Shown here one piece after another: positions 9,999-22,000 of a DNA stretch of 64,000 nt (position 1 is its first letter; each line of letters opens with the position of its first letter). Both the position numbers and the translations under genes were made by a program. The stretch lies in assembly GCA_021299035.1 (NCBI GenBank), contig JAJTGD010000011.1, positions 28,624-92,623 of the forward strand, read 5' to 3'. Origin of the DNA: Oxalobacteraceae bacterium. GTDB taxonomy: Bacteria; Pseudomonadota; Gammaproteobacteria; Burkholderiales; Burkholderiaceae_D. Below the pieces are notes generated by a model, which searched no databases, had not been told where the DNA came from, and saw only the letters and a program-made list of their open reading frames with translations.

Positions 9999-10910
9999 AT
10001 GAGCGGAGTCGATAACAACAGCGTCAAGGATTGGCTACTATCACTGCAGCAGCGCATCGTCAGTGCAGCCGAAGCCATCGATGGCAAGCAATTCATCCGT
10101 GATGCTTGGGAGCGCCCGGAGGGCGGCGGCGGTATCTCGCGATTGATTGAAGAAGGCAATGTGTTGGAGCGCGGCGGCGTTGGCTTCTCGCATGTCAAGG
10201 GCAACAAACTGCCCCCCTCTGCAATGGCAAATCGCCCGGAGCTGGCGGGTCGCCCGTGGGAAGCCATGGGCGTATCGCTGGTTTTCCATCCGCGTAATCC
10301 GTATGCACCGACAGTTCACATGAATGTCCGATTTTTTTCCACCACCGGCGAGCATGACGAACCGGTGTGGTGGTTCGGCGGCGGGATGGACCTAACCCCG
10401 TATTACGGCTTTGTTGAAGATGCCAAGCACTTTCATCAAACCTGTCACGATGCATTAGCACCCTTCGGCGCCGAATTGCACCCACGACTTAAAAAATGGT
10501 GTGATGAGTATTTTTTCTTGAAGCATCGAAATGAAGCGCGCGGCGTTGGCGGCATCTTTTTCGATGATTTTCATGACAGTGGCTTCGAACACACTTTTGC
10601 GATGACGCGCAGCGTTGGTGATCATTTTGTCGATGCCTACATGCCGATCCTGCAGCGTCGCAAAGATACGCCGTATGGCGAACGCGAGCGCGATTTTCAA
10701 GCTTACCGACGCGGCCGCTATGTCGAGTTCAACTTGGTATTTGATCGCGGCACGCTGTTCGGGCTACAGTCCGGTGGCCGTACCGAATCCATCCTGATGT
10801 CGATGCCACCCATCGTCAAATGGCGCTATGACTGGAAACCGGAACCCGGTAGCCCTGAAAGCAAGCTCTACACAGATTTTCTGCCGCATCGGGATTGGCT
10901 GGCTGCGTGA
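9999..10910 (+). CDS. hemF: Oxygen-dependent coproporphyrinogen III oxidase
   Basis: HemF oxidatively decarboxylates two propionates of coproporphyrinogen III to vinyls, forming protoporphyrinogen IX in haem synthesis; it needs oxygen and acts in the cytosol. The 303-residue product carries the family blocks [28 protein letters not shown] and the C-terminal [14 protein letters not shown] with [13 protein letters not shown]. Catalytic-region histidines and the DDF motif ([10 protein letters not shown]) are present. The ATG is preceded by an AAGGAAG site. The stop codon overlaps the start of nadD by four bases (GTGA), implying translational coupling. Its presence indicates an aerobic lifestyle at least part of the time. 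Confidence 0.96.
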   Translation: MSGVDNNSVKDWLLSLQQRIVSAAEAIDGKQFIRDAWERPEGGGGISRLIEEGNVLERGGVGFSHVKGNKLPPSAMANRPELAGRPWEAMGVSLVFHPRNPYAPTVHMNVRFFSTTGEHDEPVWWFGGGMDLTPYYGFVEDAKHFHQTCHDALAPFGAELHPRLKKWCDEYFFLKHRNEARGVGGIFFDDFHDSGFEHTFAMTRSVGDHFVDAYMPILQRRKDTPYGERERDFQAYRRGRYVEFNLVFDRGTLFGLQSGGRTESILMSMPPIVKWRYDWKPEPGSPESKLYTDFLPHRDWLAA

Positions 10911-11572
10911 CGGAACGCTGTGTTTTACTTCTCGGAGGAAGCTTCGACCCGGTACATCTTGGTCATATCGCACTGGCGCGTTACTTCTGTGCCTTGCTGC
11001 ATCCGGATGAACTTCGACTGATCCCGGCCGGGCAGCCTTGGCAAAAGCCCGATCTCACCACACCGCCAGAACATCGTGTTGCGATGCTGGAGGATGCCTT
11101 CGATGATTGGGTAGTCCCCGTCACCATCGATACTCAGGAAATCGAACGCGAAGGACCAACATATACGATCGATACCCTGCGTGCTCTGCGTAAACAATTG
11201 GGTGACGACGTGGCGCTGGTCATACTACTGGGCGCCGACCAACTGTTAAACCTCCATACCTGGCGCGATTGGCAGAAGCTTTTTGATCTGGCGAATTTAT
11301 GTATTGCTACGCGCCCCGGTTTCGAGATCCCTGCTGAGGCACTCGACTCTTCCGTCGCAGCAGCTTTAATGCGCCGGCAGGCCAGTCCGGCACAACTCCG
11401 CGCTACGCCGCATGGGCTGATCTATATTGCCCATGACCTGGCGATGGCAGTTTCATCCACCGCGGTGCGTCAAGCGCTCGCTGAAAACAACCCGCCCGTA
11501 CTGGAAGGATTGCTGCCACCGCCAGTGCTAGACTATATCCAACACCATCACCTCTATCAGACCCGCCATTAA
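10907..11572 (+). CDS. nadD: Nicotinate-nucleotide adenylyltransferase
   Basis: NadD adenylylates nicotinate mononucleotide to deamido-NAD, late in NAD synthesis. The nucleotidyltransferase motif [11 protein letters not shown] stands at about residues 10-20 and the C-terminal VSSTAVR matches the family ISSTxxR. I place the start at the GTG at 10907, which overlaps the hemF stop as GTGA and gives 221 residues; an in-frame TTG at 10895 is an alternative. The stop overlaps the rsfS start by one base (TAATG). The nadD-rsfS-rlmH order is common in bacteria. Confidence 0.95.
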   Translation: MTERCVLLLGGSFDPVHLGHIALARYFCALLHPDELRLIPAGQPWQKPDLTTPPEHRVAMLEDAFDDWVVPVTIDTQEIEREGPTYTIDTLRALRKQLGDDVALVILLGADQLLNLHTWRDWQKLFDLANLCIATRPGFEIPAEALDSSVAAALMRRQASPAQLRATPHGLIYIAHDLAMAVSSTAVRQALAENNPPVLEGLLPPPVLDYIQHHHLYQTRH

Positions 11573-12264
11573 TGGACATAAAAAAACTACAAGCGCTCGT
11601 GATTGATGCGCTCGAGGATGTGAAAGCCCAGGACATCCATATCTACGACACTACCCACCTGACCAGTATGTTTGATCGGATCGCGGTTGCCTCGGGTACC
11701 TCGAACCGGCAAACCAAGGCATTGGCGGCATCGGTGCGCGACAAGGTGAAAGCCGCCGGTGGCCATATCGTGAATATGGAAGGCGAGATAACCGGTGAAT
11801 GGGTGCTGGTCGATCTGGGTGACATGGTGGTGCACATCATGCAACCTGCGATTCGTGCTTACTACCGCCTGGAAGAGTTATGGGGTGATAAAGAGATCCG
11901 GCTTGCCGATGCTAGGCGTGGTACCGACGCTCGCAAACCCAACACCAAGAAATCGACTGAACCCAAATTAACGGCAGGTGATTCAAAGACAGCTGCGAAG
12001 AAAACAGCGAAGAAAACGCCCAAGACAGTCACAAGTACGGCTGGCAAAGTGCCAGCGTCGTCAGCAGCCCGCACCAGCAAAACTGCTAGCAAGGCGCCGG
12101 CAAAAACTGTGAAAAAGACGACAGCCTCTAAAACTGCCGCTAAATCTGCGGCCAAACCTGCAGCGAAACCTGCGGCTAAATCTGCCGCCAGACCACCTGC
12201 AAAATCACCAGCCAAAACTGCTGCCAAAAAAGCAGCGCCTCGGCGGTCCACGACCAAAGGCTGA
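11572..12264 (+). CDS. rsfS: Ribosome silencing factor RsfS with a long Lys/Ala-rich tail
   Basis: RsfS (formerly YbeB/Iojap) binds ribosomal protein uL14 and blocks subunit joining under starvation. The conserved domain occupies about residues 1-110 and shows the typical [25 protein letters not shown] end. It is followed by about 115 residues made almost entirely of Lys, Ala, Thr, Ser and Pro ([29 protein letters not shown]), similar to histone H1-like tails. Canonical RsfS proteins are only about 105-120 residues. The tail is strongly basic and probably disordered, so RNA or ribosome binding is an inference. The start overlaps the nadD stop by one base; rlmH follows after 11 bp. Confidence 0.95.
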   Translation: MDIKKLQALVIDALEDVKAQDIHIYDTTHLTSMFDRIAVASGTSNRQTKALAASVRDKVKAAGGHIVNMEGEITGEWVLVDLGDMVVHIMQPAIRAYYRLEELWGDKEIRLADARRGTDARKPNTKKSTEPKLTAGDSKTAAKKTAKKTPKTVTSTAGKVPASSAARTSKTASKAPAKTVKKTTASKTAAKSAAKPAAKPAAKSAARPPAKSPAKTAAKKAAPRRSTTKG

Positions 12265-12275
12265 CACACCCCACC

Positions 12276-12746
12276 ATGCAACTGATTGTTGCAGCCGTTG
12301 GCCACAAAATGCCGGCCTGGATAGAGGCTGGGTTTCAGGAATATGCCAAGCGTATGCCGCCCGAGTGCCGGCTCGTGCTCAAAGAGATCAAACCGATTGA
12401 GCGCTCTTCCGGCAAAAACGCTGAGACCGTGATGGCCCAAGAGCGCACCCGGATCGAAGCCGCGCTGCCGAAAGGTGGTCGTGTCATTGCACTCGATGAA
12501 CATGGCGTGCACATGACCACCGTGCAGTTATCGCAGCAGCTATCAATATGGCAACAGCAAGGAGGCGATGTTAGCTTCGTCATCGGTGGTGCCGATGGGT
12601 TGGATGCTGAATTTAAGAAAAACGCCGATATGCTGTTACGCCTGTCGAACATGACGCTGCCGCACGGACTGGTACGCGTCATCCTTGCGGAACAGCTGTA
12701 CCGCGCATGGTCGATCCTGCGGAATCACCCGTATCATCGGGTTTAG
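12276..12746 (+). CDS. rlmH: 23S rRNA (pseudouridine-1915-N3)-methyltransferase
   Basis: RlmH is a SPOUT-class S-adenosylmethionine-dependent methyltransferase that modifies pseudouridine 1915 in helix 69 of 23S rRNA on the assembled ribosome. The 156-residue length is standard. The trefoil-knot cofactor loop FVIGGADGL and the C-terminal [19 protein letters not shown] are diagnostic; the family end is normally HPYHR or YHK. It follows rsfS by 11 bp and precedes maf by 24 bp, both in the same direction. It was formerly called YbeA. Confidence 0.96.
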   Translation: MQLIVAAVGHKMPAWIEAGFQEYAKRMPPECRLVLKEIKPIERSSGKNAETVMAQERTRIEAALPKGGRVIALDEHGVHMTTVQLSQQLSIWQQQGGDVSFVIGGADGLDAEFKKNADMLLRLSNMTLPHGLVRVILAEQLYRAWSILRNHPYHRV

Positions 12747-12770
12747 CTCACCGGTACCTGAGATTTACGA

Positions 12771-13391
12771 ATGATCCAGCCTGAACAGAAAATCTATCTC
12801 GCCTCCAAAAGCCCGCGTCGGCGTGAGTTATTGCGCCAGATCGGCGTTGAGTTCGAGATATTGATGCTGCGCGAAGCCCCGGGGCGCCCCGGCGCAGTGA
12901 GTGAAATTCCCTACCCTGATGAAGACCCCGAAGTCTATGTACGGCGGGTAGCGCGTGAAAAAGGCGAGGCCGGCTGGCAAACCGTGTTGAGCCGCAAACT
13001 GCCGATACGGCCCGTTCTGTCGGCCGATACAACGGTCAGCATCGATGGCAAGATTCTTGGCAAACCAGCCGATGCGAATGAGGCGATCAAGATGCTCAGG
13101 TGGTTGTCCGGTCGTACACATCAAGTACTGACCGCGATTACCGTCACTGCAGACGGCAAAATGTCCGAGGCCTTGAGCCGGTCCGAGGTGCGGTTTGCGC
13201 ACCTGGATGAAGCCAGCCTACGTGCCTACTGTGCCACCAAAGAGCCTTACGATAAAGCGGGGGCCTATGGTGTACAAGGCTTCGCAGCACAATTTATTGA
13301 GTTTATGGGTGGCAGTTACTCTGGCATTATGGGGTTACCCCTTTTTGAAACCGCCCGCTTACTGCAAAGGGTTGGCGTCAGCACACTATGA
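12771..13391 (+). CDS. maf: Maf-like nucleoside triphosphate pyrophosphatase
   Basis: Maf proteins hydrolyse non-canonical or modified nucleotides to monophosphates and pyrophosphate; some have been linked to septum formation. The 206-residue product has the N-terminal phosphate-binding motif SKSPRRRELL (residues 12-21), the SADTTV motif and the YDKAGAYGVQG block with the catalytic acid. Which nucleotide it prefers (dTTP/UTP or 7-methyl-GTP type) I cannot decide from sequence alone. The stop overlaps the rng start by four bases (ATGA), so the two genes are translationally coupled. This maf-rng pair is widespread in proteobacteria. Confidence 0.94.
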   Translation: MIQPEQKIYLASKSPRRRELLRQIGVEFEILMLREAPGRPGAVSEIPYPDEDPEVYVRRVAREKGEAGWQTVLSRKLPIRPVLSADTTVSIDGKILGKPADANEAIKMLRWLSGRTHQVLTAITVTADGKMSEALSRSEVRFAHLDEASLRAYCATKEPYDKAGAYGVQGFAAQFIEFMGGSYSGIMGLPLFETARLLQRVGVSTL

Positions 13392-14851
13392 ACGAAGATT
13401 TACTCGTCAATATTACGCCGCATGAGACCCGCGTTGCGCTAATTCAGCAAGGGGCAGTGCAGGAACTGCATATCGAGCGCACCGCCTCGCGCGGCCGCAC
13501 GGGTAATATCTATCTGGGTAAAGTCGCGCGTGTTTTGCCGGGTATGCAATCCGCATTTATCGACATTGGCCTGGAGCGCGCCGCGTTTCTACACGTGGCC
13601 GATATCTGGGAAGCAAAAGTTGCAATAACCAATGGCGGCCCGACCATCCCTATTGAAAAGTTGTTATTCGATGGACAGTCGATATTGGTACAAGTCATCA
13701 AAGACCCGATCGGCACCAAGGGAGCACGCCTGTCCACACAAATCTCAATCGCGGGACGCATGCTGGTCTATTTGCCGCAGGATCCGCACATCGGTGTATC
13801 GCAACGTATTGAGAGCGAGGCTGAGCGGGAGCAACTGCGCGCCAAACTACAGCAGTTATTACCCGCGGATGAAAAGGGTGGCTTCATCATTCGCACCATG
13901 GCAGAAGAAGCGAGTGATGAAGATTTAACGATGGATCTTTCTTATCTTCGTAAAACTTGGGAGCAGATTACCCTGCTCTCAAAAACCGCACCCCCGCCTG
14001 CACTTTTGCATGAAGATTTGTCGCTTTCGCATCGCGTATTACGAGACTTTGTCGGTGACCTGACTGCAACCATACAAATCGATTCGCGCGAGAATTTTCA
14101 GAAGCTAAGTGAGTTCGGTACGACCTATACACCTTCGGTACTGCCCAAGCTTACCCATTACACGGGCGAACGACCATTATTTGATTTATATGGCGTCGAG
14201 GGAGAAATCGAGAAAGCGCTAGGGCGTCGGGTAGATCTGAAATCCGGTGGTTATCTGATCATCGAACAAACCGAAGCCATGACTACGATTGATGTCAATA
14301 CGGGCAGTTATGTCACTGGCCGTAATTTTGACGATACGATCTTCAAGACCAACTTGGAAGCAGCGCATGCCATAGCGCGCCAGCTCCGGCTGCGAAATCT
14401 TGGTGGCATCATCATCCTCGATTTTATCGACATGGAAAACATCGAACACCGCCAAGCAGTGCTGTCTGAACTGCACAAGGCACTTGCGCGAGATCGCACC
14501 AAGGTCACGGTGTCAGAGTTCTCCGCGCTTGGCTTGGTGGAGATGACCCGTAAGCGCACGCGCGAGTCACTCGCGCATGTGCTTTGCGAGCCCTGCCCTG
14601 CGTGTCAGGGAAAAGGACAAGTCAAGACCGCGCGCACCATCTGCTACGAGATTTTGCGCGAGCTGCTGCGCGAAGCCAAGCAGTTCAATCCGCGCGAGTT
14701 TCGCATCATCGCCTCTCAACTCGTGATTGATTTATTTCTTGAGGAAGAGTCGCAGCATCTCACCATGCTTGGCGACTTCATCGGCAAGCCAATTTCCCTG
14801 CAAGTAGAGACCGCTTTTCATCAAGAGCAGTACGACATTATTTTGATGTAA
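13388..14851 (+). CDS. rng: Ribonuclease G
   Basis: RNase G is an RNase E-family endoribonuclease that matures the 5' end of 16S rRNA and decays some mRNAs. The 487-residue length matches RNase G rather than the much longer RNase E. An S1-like RNA-binding region lies near residues 38-120 (GNIYLGKVARVLPGMQSAFIDIG). The catalytic DNase I-like domain contains TTIDVNTG and IIILDFIDM, which supply the metal-binding aspartates. The zinc-link cysteines are in CEPCPACQGKG. The start overlaps the maf stop. It is the last gene of the housekeeping block. Confidence 0.96.
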   Translation: MNEDLLVNITPHETRVALIQQGAVQELHIERTASRGRTGNIYLGKVARVLPGMQSAFIDIGLERAAFLHVADIWEAKVAITNGGPTIPIEKLLFDGQSILVQVIKDPIGTKGARLSTQISIAGRMLVYLPQDPHIGVSQRIESEAEREQLRAKLQQLLPADEKGGFIIRTMAEEASDEDLTMDLSYLRKTWEQITLLSKTAPPPALLHEDLSLSHRVLRDFVGDLTATIQIDSRENFQKLSEFGTTYTPSVLPKLTHYTGERPLFDLYGVEGEIEKALGRRVDLKSGGYLIIEQTEAMTTIDVNTGSYVTGRNFDDTIFKTNLEAAHAIARQLRLRNLGGIIILDFIDMENIEHRQAVLSELHKALARDRTKVTVSEFSALGLVEMTRKRTRESLAHVLCEPCPACQGKGQVKTARTICYEILRELLREAKQFNPREFRIIASQLVIDLFLEEESQHLTMLGDFIGKPISLQVETAFHQEQYDIILM

Positions 14852-14876
14852 ACAGTACCGCTAAAAAAATAAGTGT

Positions 14877-15950
14877 ATGAGCCCGGAAGTCATCATTACC
14901 AATATAAAAAAGCGCTATTCGGGCGTATCTGGAACAATCAATGCCCTGTTGCCCGTCCAGGCAAAAAATCTTCGAATCGGTTTTGTAGGAAACGATCTTC
15001 CAGGGTTCGAGATCGCGCAAAAAGAAAACCCCGACCAAATTCAGCGCATGACTATATGGCGGTCGATCGCCATATCAAGAAAAAAACTAGCCGACGGTCG
15101 GTCGCGTATTTGGCATGTGCGCCGTGATCACGAAATGATGCTGGCTATATTTTTACGTGATGTGCTTCAGTTCCCGATAAAGATTGTATTTACCTCGGCG
15201 GCAAAGCATCGTCACTCATGGTTTCCTCGCTGGCTGATCAGCAAGATGGATGGTGTAATTTCGACGACAGAGGAAGCAGCAAGCTTTGTACCGAATACGA
15301 CATTGGTTGCTCCGCATGGTATCAGTCTTCGGCGCTTTGCACCCCCAACTGACAAGATGAATATATGGGCTCGTACCGGCCTCCCCGGAAAATACGGTAT
15401 TGGTACCTTTGGGCGCATTCGTGAAGATAAGGGTTCCGATATATTTGTGGATGCGATGATCAAAGTACTTCCCGAGTTTCCGGAATGGAGTGCTGTTCTA
15501 GCCGGACTGTGTGTGCAAAAACATCAAGCATTTCAGCAAGCACTCCTGCAAAAAATCGCTGATGCTGGCTTGTCGGACAGGATTGTTTTTTTGGGTGTTA
15601 TTGGACCCGATCAAGTCGCTGATTGGTACCAAAACGTACTAATAACAGTTGCATGTCCACGTTACGAGCCATTTGGGCTTACGCCACTAGAGGCAATGGC
15701 TTGCGGTTGTGCTGTGGTCGCTAGCAATACCGGTGCATTCAAAGCTATTGTTGACGAAGGCAAAACTGGCTATGTCGTGCCTACCGATGATGTTGACACA
15801 CTAGCAGACAGACTCCGAACCATCATGGACCCAAGTAGCGCTTATCACATGGGTCTATTAGGTCGTGAACGTGTTGCAAAACATTTTACGATCGAGCTCG
15901 AAGCAACAAATATTTCGCGCGTGTATAACAAGCTTTGGTTTGGTGACTAG
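14877..15950 (+). CDS. Glycosyltransferase family 4, LpcC-like
   Basis: This 357-residue GT4 (GT-B fold) glycosyltransferase probably transfers a sugar from a nucleotide donor to a lipopolysaccharide or other glycan acceptor on the inner face of the cytoplasmic membrane. The C-terminal donor domain has the E-x7-E motif in EPFGLTPLEAMACG, with FGRIREDKG at its start. The central TSAAKHRHSWFPRWLISKMD and HGISLRRF resemble the LPS core mannosyltransferase LpcC, but sugar specificity is inference. The ATG lacks an obvious Shine-Dalgarno site. Base composition is more AT-rich than in rng. It sits beside the giant adhesin locus and could glycosylate cell-surface material. Confidence 0.85.
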   Translation: MSPEVIITNIKKRYSGVSGTINALLPVQAKNLRIGFVGNDLPGFEIAQKENPDQIQRMTIWRSIAISRKKLADGRSRIWHVRRDHEMMLAIFLRDVLQFPIKIVFTSAAKHRHSWFPRWLISKMDGVISTTEEAASFVPNTTLVAPHGISLRRFAPPTDKMNIWARTGLPGKYGIGTFGRIREDKGSDIFVDAMIKVLPEFPEWSAVLAGLCVQKHQAFQQALLQKIADAGLSDRIVFLGVIGPDQVADWYQNVLITVACPRYEPFGLTPLEAMACGCAVVASNTGAFKAIVDEGKTGYVVPTDDVDTLADRLRTIMDPSSAYHMGLLGRERVAKHFTIELEATNISRVYNKLWFGD

Positions 15951-15954
15951 ACAA

Positions 15955-15987
15955 ATAGTATGGTCGATACGCCTGCTATCTTTTTTT
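15955..15987 (+). terminator. Likely terminator after the glycosyltransferase gene
   Basis: atagta (15955-15960) pairs with tgctat (15974-15979), including one G-U pair. An inner ggt/gcc stem follows across a single bulged base, and seven T (15981-15987) complete the pattern. It starts five bases after the glycosyltransferase stop and lies just before the convergent stop of the giant adhesin gene. Confidence 0.5.
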
Positions 15988-16004
15988 CATAGCGGAGGTG
16001 AATT

Positions 16005-19000
16005 TCACCCCAGCCCGTTTGCCGTCTTGTAAGCCGACGCTGAAATACCTTCCAGCAGAATGATGGCCGAGATGCCCGTACCGTCATGGTCATAGGCGAG
16101 ATAGGTGGTGCTGTCGTTGCCTCCGATCAGTACATCAGCGACAGTGTTCAATGAGCTGGTCGTTCCGGTGACTTGCCCGGTATTGAAATGGTTGATGGCG
16201 CTGTTGACAAAGCCATCCAGTGTTCTGGCGGTGGTCGCCACACCAGCAAGGCCATCGAAATGCAGCTCGTCATGACCAAGCCGAAAACCTTTGATCAATA
16301 CACGCTGCACAGCTGCATCCGTAAGGCTGTCTTGGTCAGCGCCAAATTCAATGATCGCTTTACCGTTAGCACCGGTAAAACTGATATCGATATTGTCGAG
16401 CAATTGATTAACGGCCGACGCCTTGTCACCGAGGGTCAATGTGGTTGTTCCCGCATGGTCAGTATCGCCTAGCCGCGCCTTGCCACCGTCTGAAAACAAT
16501 CTGAGTGACATCGACACTGCGTCATCATGCTGTATCGCGTCCAGAAACACATCGATCGGCGCGCCGCCCAGTTTACCGACCTGTACATCGGCAGTCGCCT
16601 TTGCACCTGCTGCTGAACCGACACTGCTATCTGCACTCATGAAGATCGTGCCGTTGACGCTGACATTACTCCCCGCACCCTGACGCAAGACTAAATCAGC
16701 ATGACTACCCTCACCGAGCGCTCCTATCGAGATACTCTCCATGAGATTGACTGCAGCAGCGCTTGAAACGATATTCGCCTTGGCCTCACTGCCATTACCG
16801 CTAGCGAGAATCGACAAACCGCCCTCAATCGTGATGGGTGACGACGAAGTGCTCAGCGTGAGTGCGCTATGACTGGCAGTTGCCGTCGCTGATGAGAGCA
16901 AGTCACCCGTGATATTGATTTTATCTTGCGCGCTAACGACAGAAACCACTGCCTGCGAATCAACATTCGACGCGATAGCACTCAAATCACTACCGATACT
17001 GACCACACCCCGATCTGCTACGACCGACAGATTTGCCACTGCTGCGACACCACTCGCCTCTACCAAGACTGGACCAGCGATTGCCACGTTAGCCGACATA
17101 GTTGTCGTTGGCGTACGCGCATCGGATCCAGCGTGGCCTGTCAACGTAGCCTGGGCACTGCTGCGGCTTCCACTGGCGATAACATCGAGTGCACTACCTA
17201 GCGTCAAGGCGCTCCCTACAGAAAATACATCGAGTTCGGACGCTGCACCATAGCCCGAACCAATCACCCGCACATTCCCCGCGATGCTGACCGAACCATA
17301 GCCCGTGATAACAGTGTAATCAGTGCTATCGACGCTACTGGCGCTACTCAGAAGACCTGAGCCAGCACCGATACTGACCTTGACATCAGGTGTCGTCGTA
17401 CCAGTATTACCTATCATGGCTAGCGCAGTGAGTTGACCATTGATTATGATATCTCTATTGAAAGTTCTCAAGGCAATCGAGGTACTGGTATCAACTGCAC
17501 CAGACAGCGCCAAGACATCTCCTGATACAGACACAATGCCGCCACCTTCACGATTGGTTTGCGTACTACTTCCAAAATTCAGATCCCCAAGCTTTATATT
17601 GACTGCGGCATGAGCGTGAGCAGCGCTCGTCGAGGCTTGAATTTGGCCCACACTGAAATCGCCATAGGTATTTTCTGCACGAAATTCTGATACTGCAGAA
17701 GCGCCAGTTGCATGAACCAATAGGCCGCCATCTATTTGTAATGTCGGTGCGGCATTTGATGAGATGCTTGCGTAAGCTCTCGCAGAGGTGCCGGAGGCTA
17801 TGATAAGAAGACTGCCAAAAAAACTGATTGTCCGGGACTCCTCTACAGAACGCGACAGAAAATCTTGAGTGATGGCTAATTCGGCATTTGCTAAAGCACC
17901 ACTGGCTTGGATGCTGACATCATAAAATTCTAGCTCACCCTTCTTGTAGTTGATTTGCAGACCTGATATAGACTTTGGCCCAGATGCCACTATCTGTAAC
18001 GGGCTCTTGAAGAATATTTTGGCCAGAGCACTTTGGGAGAATTTCAAGGTTACTTCGGACTGAAATCCACTAGCCTCGAGCGTGGCATTACCAAATTGCT
18101 GGAACTGCATTTGAGCGCCCATCCTTGCATCGGAAATGCTGAATTCTGACTGAGCATTACTGCCTGTTGCTTGGATAAGTAAAGGATTATTAATGTTAAT
18201 TAACTCTGCTTGTAAATTCATACTCACGCGAGACCCATCTCCACTAGCGATGGCTTTAATACCGGCATTAAAAACCGCTGTACCGACGTCTTGAGTCAAG
18301 GTGAACGATACATTACTAAGGAGACCCTCAGCTCTCAGTTCGGTCTGTTGAATGAAAAATCTAGGTTGCCGCATTAGATCACTGCCACTAGCAGTCAGAT
18401 CAATAATAACTTGGCTACGGTAGGCAGATGCGATTGCAGCCAATCCTTTATCCGACACAATCCTTCCATTATTCGTCTCGAACGTAAGCGTATTTGTTTC
18501 AGCAACATCTGCTGTGACGACTAAATCCTCATTTAGGACTATGGGCTCATTGGAGTTGATTAATGATCTAGGATCGATATATTCTCGCTGTGCGATGTTG
18601 AGAATAGATGAGTTGATCTCTTGCACCGCAGGCACACTTACCTGCCTATCAAAATTGAGATATACCATCTGTACAGGATCCATAATACTTATTAAACCTG
18701 TCAGCCCGGTACCATCAAGATCATAAGCAATATAAACTGTTTTCTGTGCCACATCGTAAGTCGTTCGAGAACTTGCAGAATTTGGCGTCGCGGCAAACTG
18801 TTGAATAGCGTCATTCAGAAATGCGTCCAGACCAAGAAAATTTGAAAATACAGGATCGTTGAAACCATTACGAGTTAGTTCTGAAGGAACAATCAACCTA
18901 TCGAGTCCCTCTCTCCACCCTTCAATTGTCAGCATATTTGCTTTCGCTGATTCGATGCCCATATCTATATCTTTTGATCCTAGAAAAATATTGGCAATTC

Positions 19001-22000
19001 CATTTCTCCAAAAATTGATTTTTATATTAGCTGCTTGCATATTATCGAGCTGCAAGTAAACCTGACCAGCAGAGGGGTCAGAACCAAGGTTGAACTGCCC
19101 GCCATACGATAGGTTGTTTACCCGCAGGACTGCGATATCAAACCAGTTCACTGCATCTACGTTTGCAATACGAGTGCTACCACCGTCCATGCTGATAGCT
19201 GCGCTCGCAATAGCTCTTGAGATGGGATCTACACTGCTATCCGCCTTAATGCTTATGTTTCCCGTTATTTTTAATGCGGCGAGGGCATCCAGTGTCGCCG
19301 CGGATCCAGCGCCTTGGGCTGAGATTAAGGTATCGCCACCGACGTTCATAGCAGCTGACGATGAACCCACCATGGAAACCGTCGATCGACTACCGTAACT
19401 CGTAGCCTCCACACTGATGCCGTGGTCGATACTTCCGGTGACAGCAACGCCGGACGACGCATTCGTCACCATAAGACTGGTTCGAGCAAAATCACCCGTT
19501 GCGTCCAGATGAAGCGCGCCGCCAATATGCAGTGATGGTGCAGCACCACCTAGCGTAATTGCTGCGTGGCTGCCAAAGTCGAGTGCAACCAAGTTACCAC
19601 GGGCAGTGGAGTCTATTTTCCAATCGCCGGCGATATCAAGCGCCGAGAGTGTCGCGTTCGTACCGGTATAGAAACGTGCTCGGCTACCATAACCGATTGA
19701 ATCCTGTGTCAGATCACCTTCGATCTCCACCCTATAGGGATTAGTTTTTCCAGCTTCCCAAATGGCCGAGGCAATACCCCCTGCGGCAGATTGATCCGCC
19801 GCGATCTTGAGATCGCCCTGGATATCAACCCGACTACGCACATTCTTGAATGCCAATTGCGTGAGCCTACCCTCTCCGAGCACTGCCCCATCACGCTCCA
19901 AAATTACGTCACCCGCAATCGTGACATCGCCGCTCAGATCAAGTAACGCTGTGCTGCCATGACCCGATGATTGAATCGCAATGCCTGGATCAGTCGTTGA
20001 CCCTGAGGTCGTTGCTATCGTGAGTTGTTCGCTCGTCGTAAAACTCAATTTAGCGGAGCTGAGCGTCCCGGTCGATGCGAGCAATATCTCATTACCTATT
20101 GTTATGCTCCCTGGTAAAGAAATTTCACTCTGTGTACTACTCTGTGCCGCAAGACTACTTTGGTTGATTGCTCCTTGCAGCACCATACCGCCTTGATCTG
20201 CCTTGAATGTTATAACTGTTGATGCATCCGTAGCTCCGTGGGCCGTTATCACGTTCAACGATGACGCAAGGGTGAGTGCGATGCCAGTAGTTGCAGGCGC
20301 ATAGGCAGACAAGCTTAGTGTTGATACTGTGCCGGCACCCTCAGCCTCTACCGTCACTGGGCCGTTGACACTGATCGTACCGCGCCCTGTCTCAGCAATT
20401 ACCGTTGCAACACTGTTCGCACCACTTGCGAGTACATTCACAGACCCCATGCGAATATTGCCTGAAACTGAAGACAATTTTACCGTTGCACTGGTACGCA
20501 AATCGGTATTCAGCAAGGGTAGCGTGGTCCCAGTAGCGATCGCGCTGACGCCGCCATAGAGCGTGTTGGTACCCGAACTTGACTCCAGCAAGATCGCGCC
20601 AGTTGTTGAGTTAACCCAGATGGCTGAGGAACTGCCATCACCCGCGGATAGGGCAGATAACTGGCTACCGATCACCACATTGCCGCCCGCACTGATCAGG
20701 TTTATTTCGGTCGTACTACGCTCAGCATAGCTAGCAGCGGTCAGCAGATTAGTCTTTAGGATGCCGGTGGCACCTGACTGTAGCAGTATCCCTGCCTTTG
20801 ATTGCGTCCCTGTCGCTACCACATAGAGATCCAAAGCCTGCACACTCGTATTGGATATCGCAGTTACATTGGCTATCGCTTGCTGCCCCGCGGCATGGAC
20901 CCGAACCGGGCCACTGATATTGCCGCCTAGCGGGGTACCACTAGTGATCGTACCGCCGAGCCCGATCGTCATCTCAGCTCTACTTAAATTGAAGCCGTTG
21001 GCATCCCCTGCTGCGAGTAGCAATAGCGCCCCAAGATTTGCAGTGACACCCTGTGCACTACTGACGGCCGGTAGTTTTCCTATGTTGAGGGCTGCGCTCG
21101 ATCCACCACCACGCGCCGTCAAAAGAATATCTTGTTTATTGAGTACCGCGTTGGCCTCCGCTGCGGACCATTTCAAGTCTAGCCGAGCACTGCTGGTGCC
21201 GGTATCAAATACAAATTTGGCTCTATCGTCTGCGCCAAGCGCACCCAATACTTGCGCCTGCGCGCTAGACGGCAACACATGCTGGCTGATACTGAGACGG
21301 TTTGTCACCGGGTCTGCATTTTTTCCAGCACCAAAATCCGCAGCGATCAATGCGCCATTGACCTTATCCTGAGCATCGATTCGTCCATCAAGGTTCAGGT
21401 CAAACCAGGCGCCGGTCGCGTTGATGACTATGCGCGCACTTGGGCCAGTGAGAGAATCGATTAATGCGCTCCCCAAGTCTGCAATCAGTCTATCAATACC
21501 CGCCTTGATCTCGGACTGGAGTGATGCTTCGCTTAGCTCACCATTGTTTAGCGCGGTATTCAGACCAGCACTTAAACGCGACAAGTCTGGTAGTACGGTG
21601 TGAACTGCCCTAGCGAGGGTATTTTCACTGTCGAATACTAGGGTATAGGTCGTCATCAAGCGCGCAAGCGTGTTACTGAGTGCATCATCAACAATAAGTG
21701 AGTCTGGCAGCACACTCGCCATTGCGAGCTTCAATTGGGCGACGTCACTAAAATCGAAACTACCGCGACTTGTCATGAACTGTGCTAACCGCTGAGAAAT
21801 ATCGCTGCTGACAGATGCAGAGAGCTCGAGCGATGCCGCGTCACTTGGGGCATTACTCATACCACTTGCAAGTGAGACCAAAACATTCAGTAATACATTA
21901 GCCTGCAACTCAGAAACTAATCGTTTATTCGAATCCCGCTCGGGTGCAACCGACATCAGTGTTTCAGCAGATGTGCTCAGACCAAGGGTGTTAGCTACAA

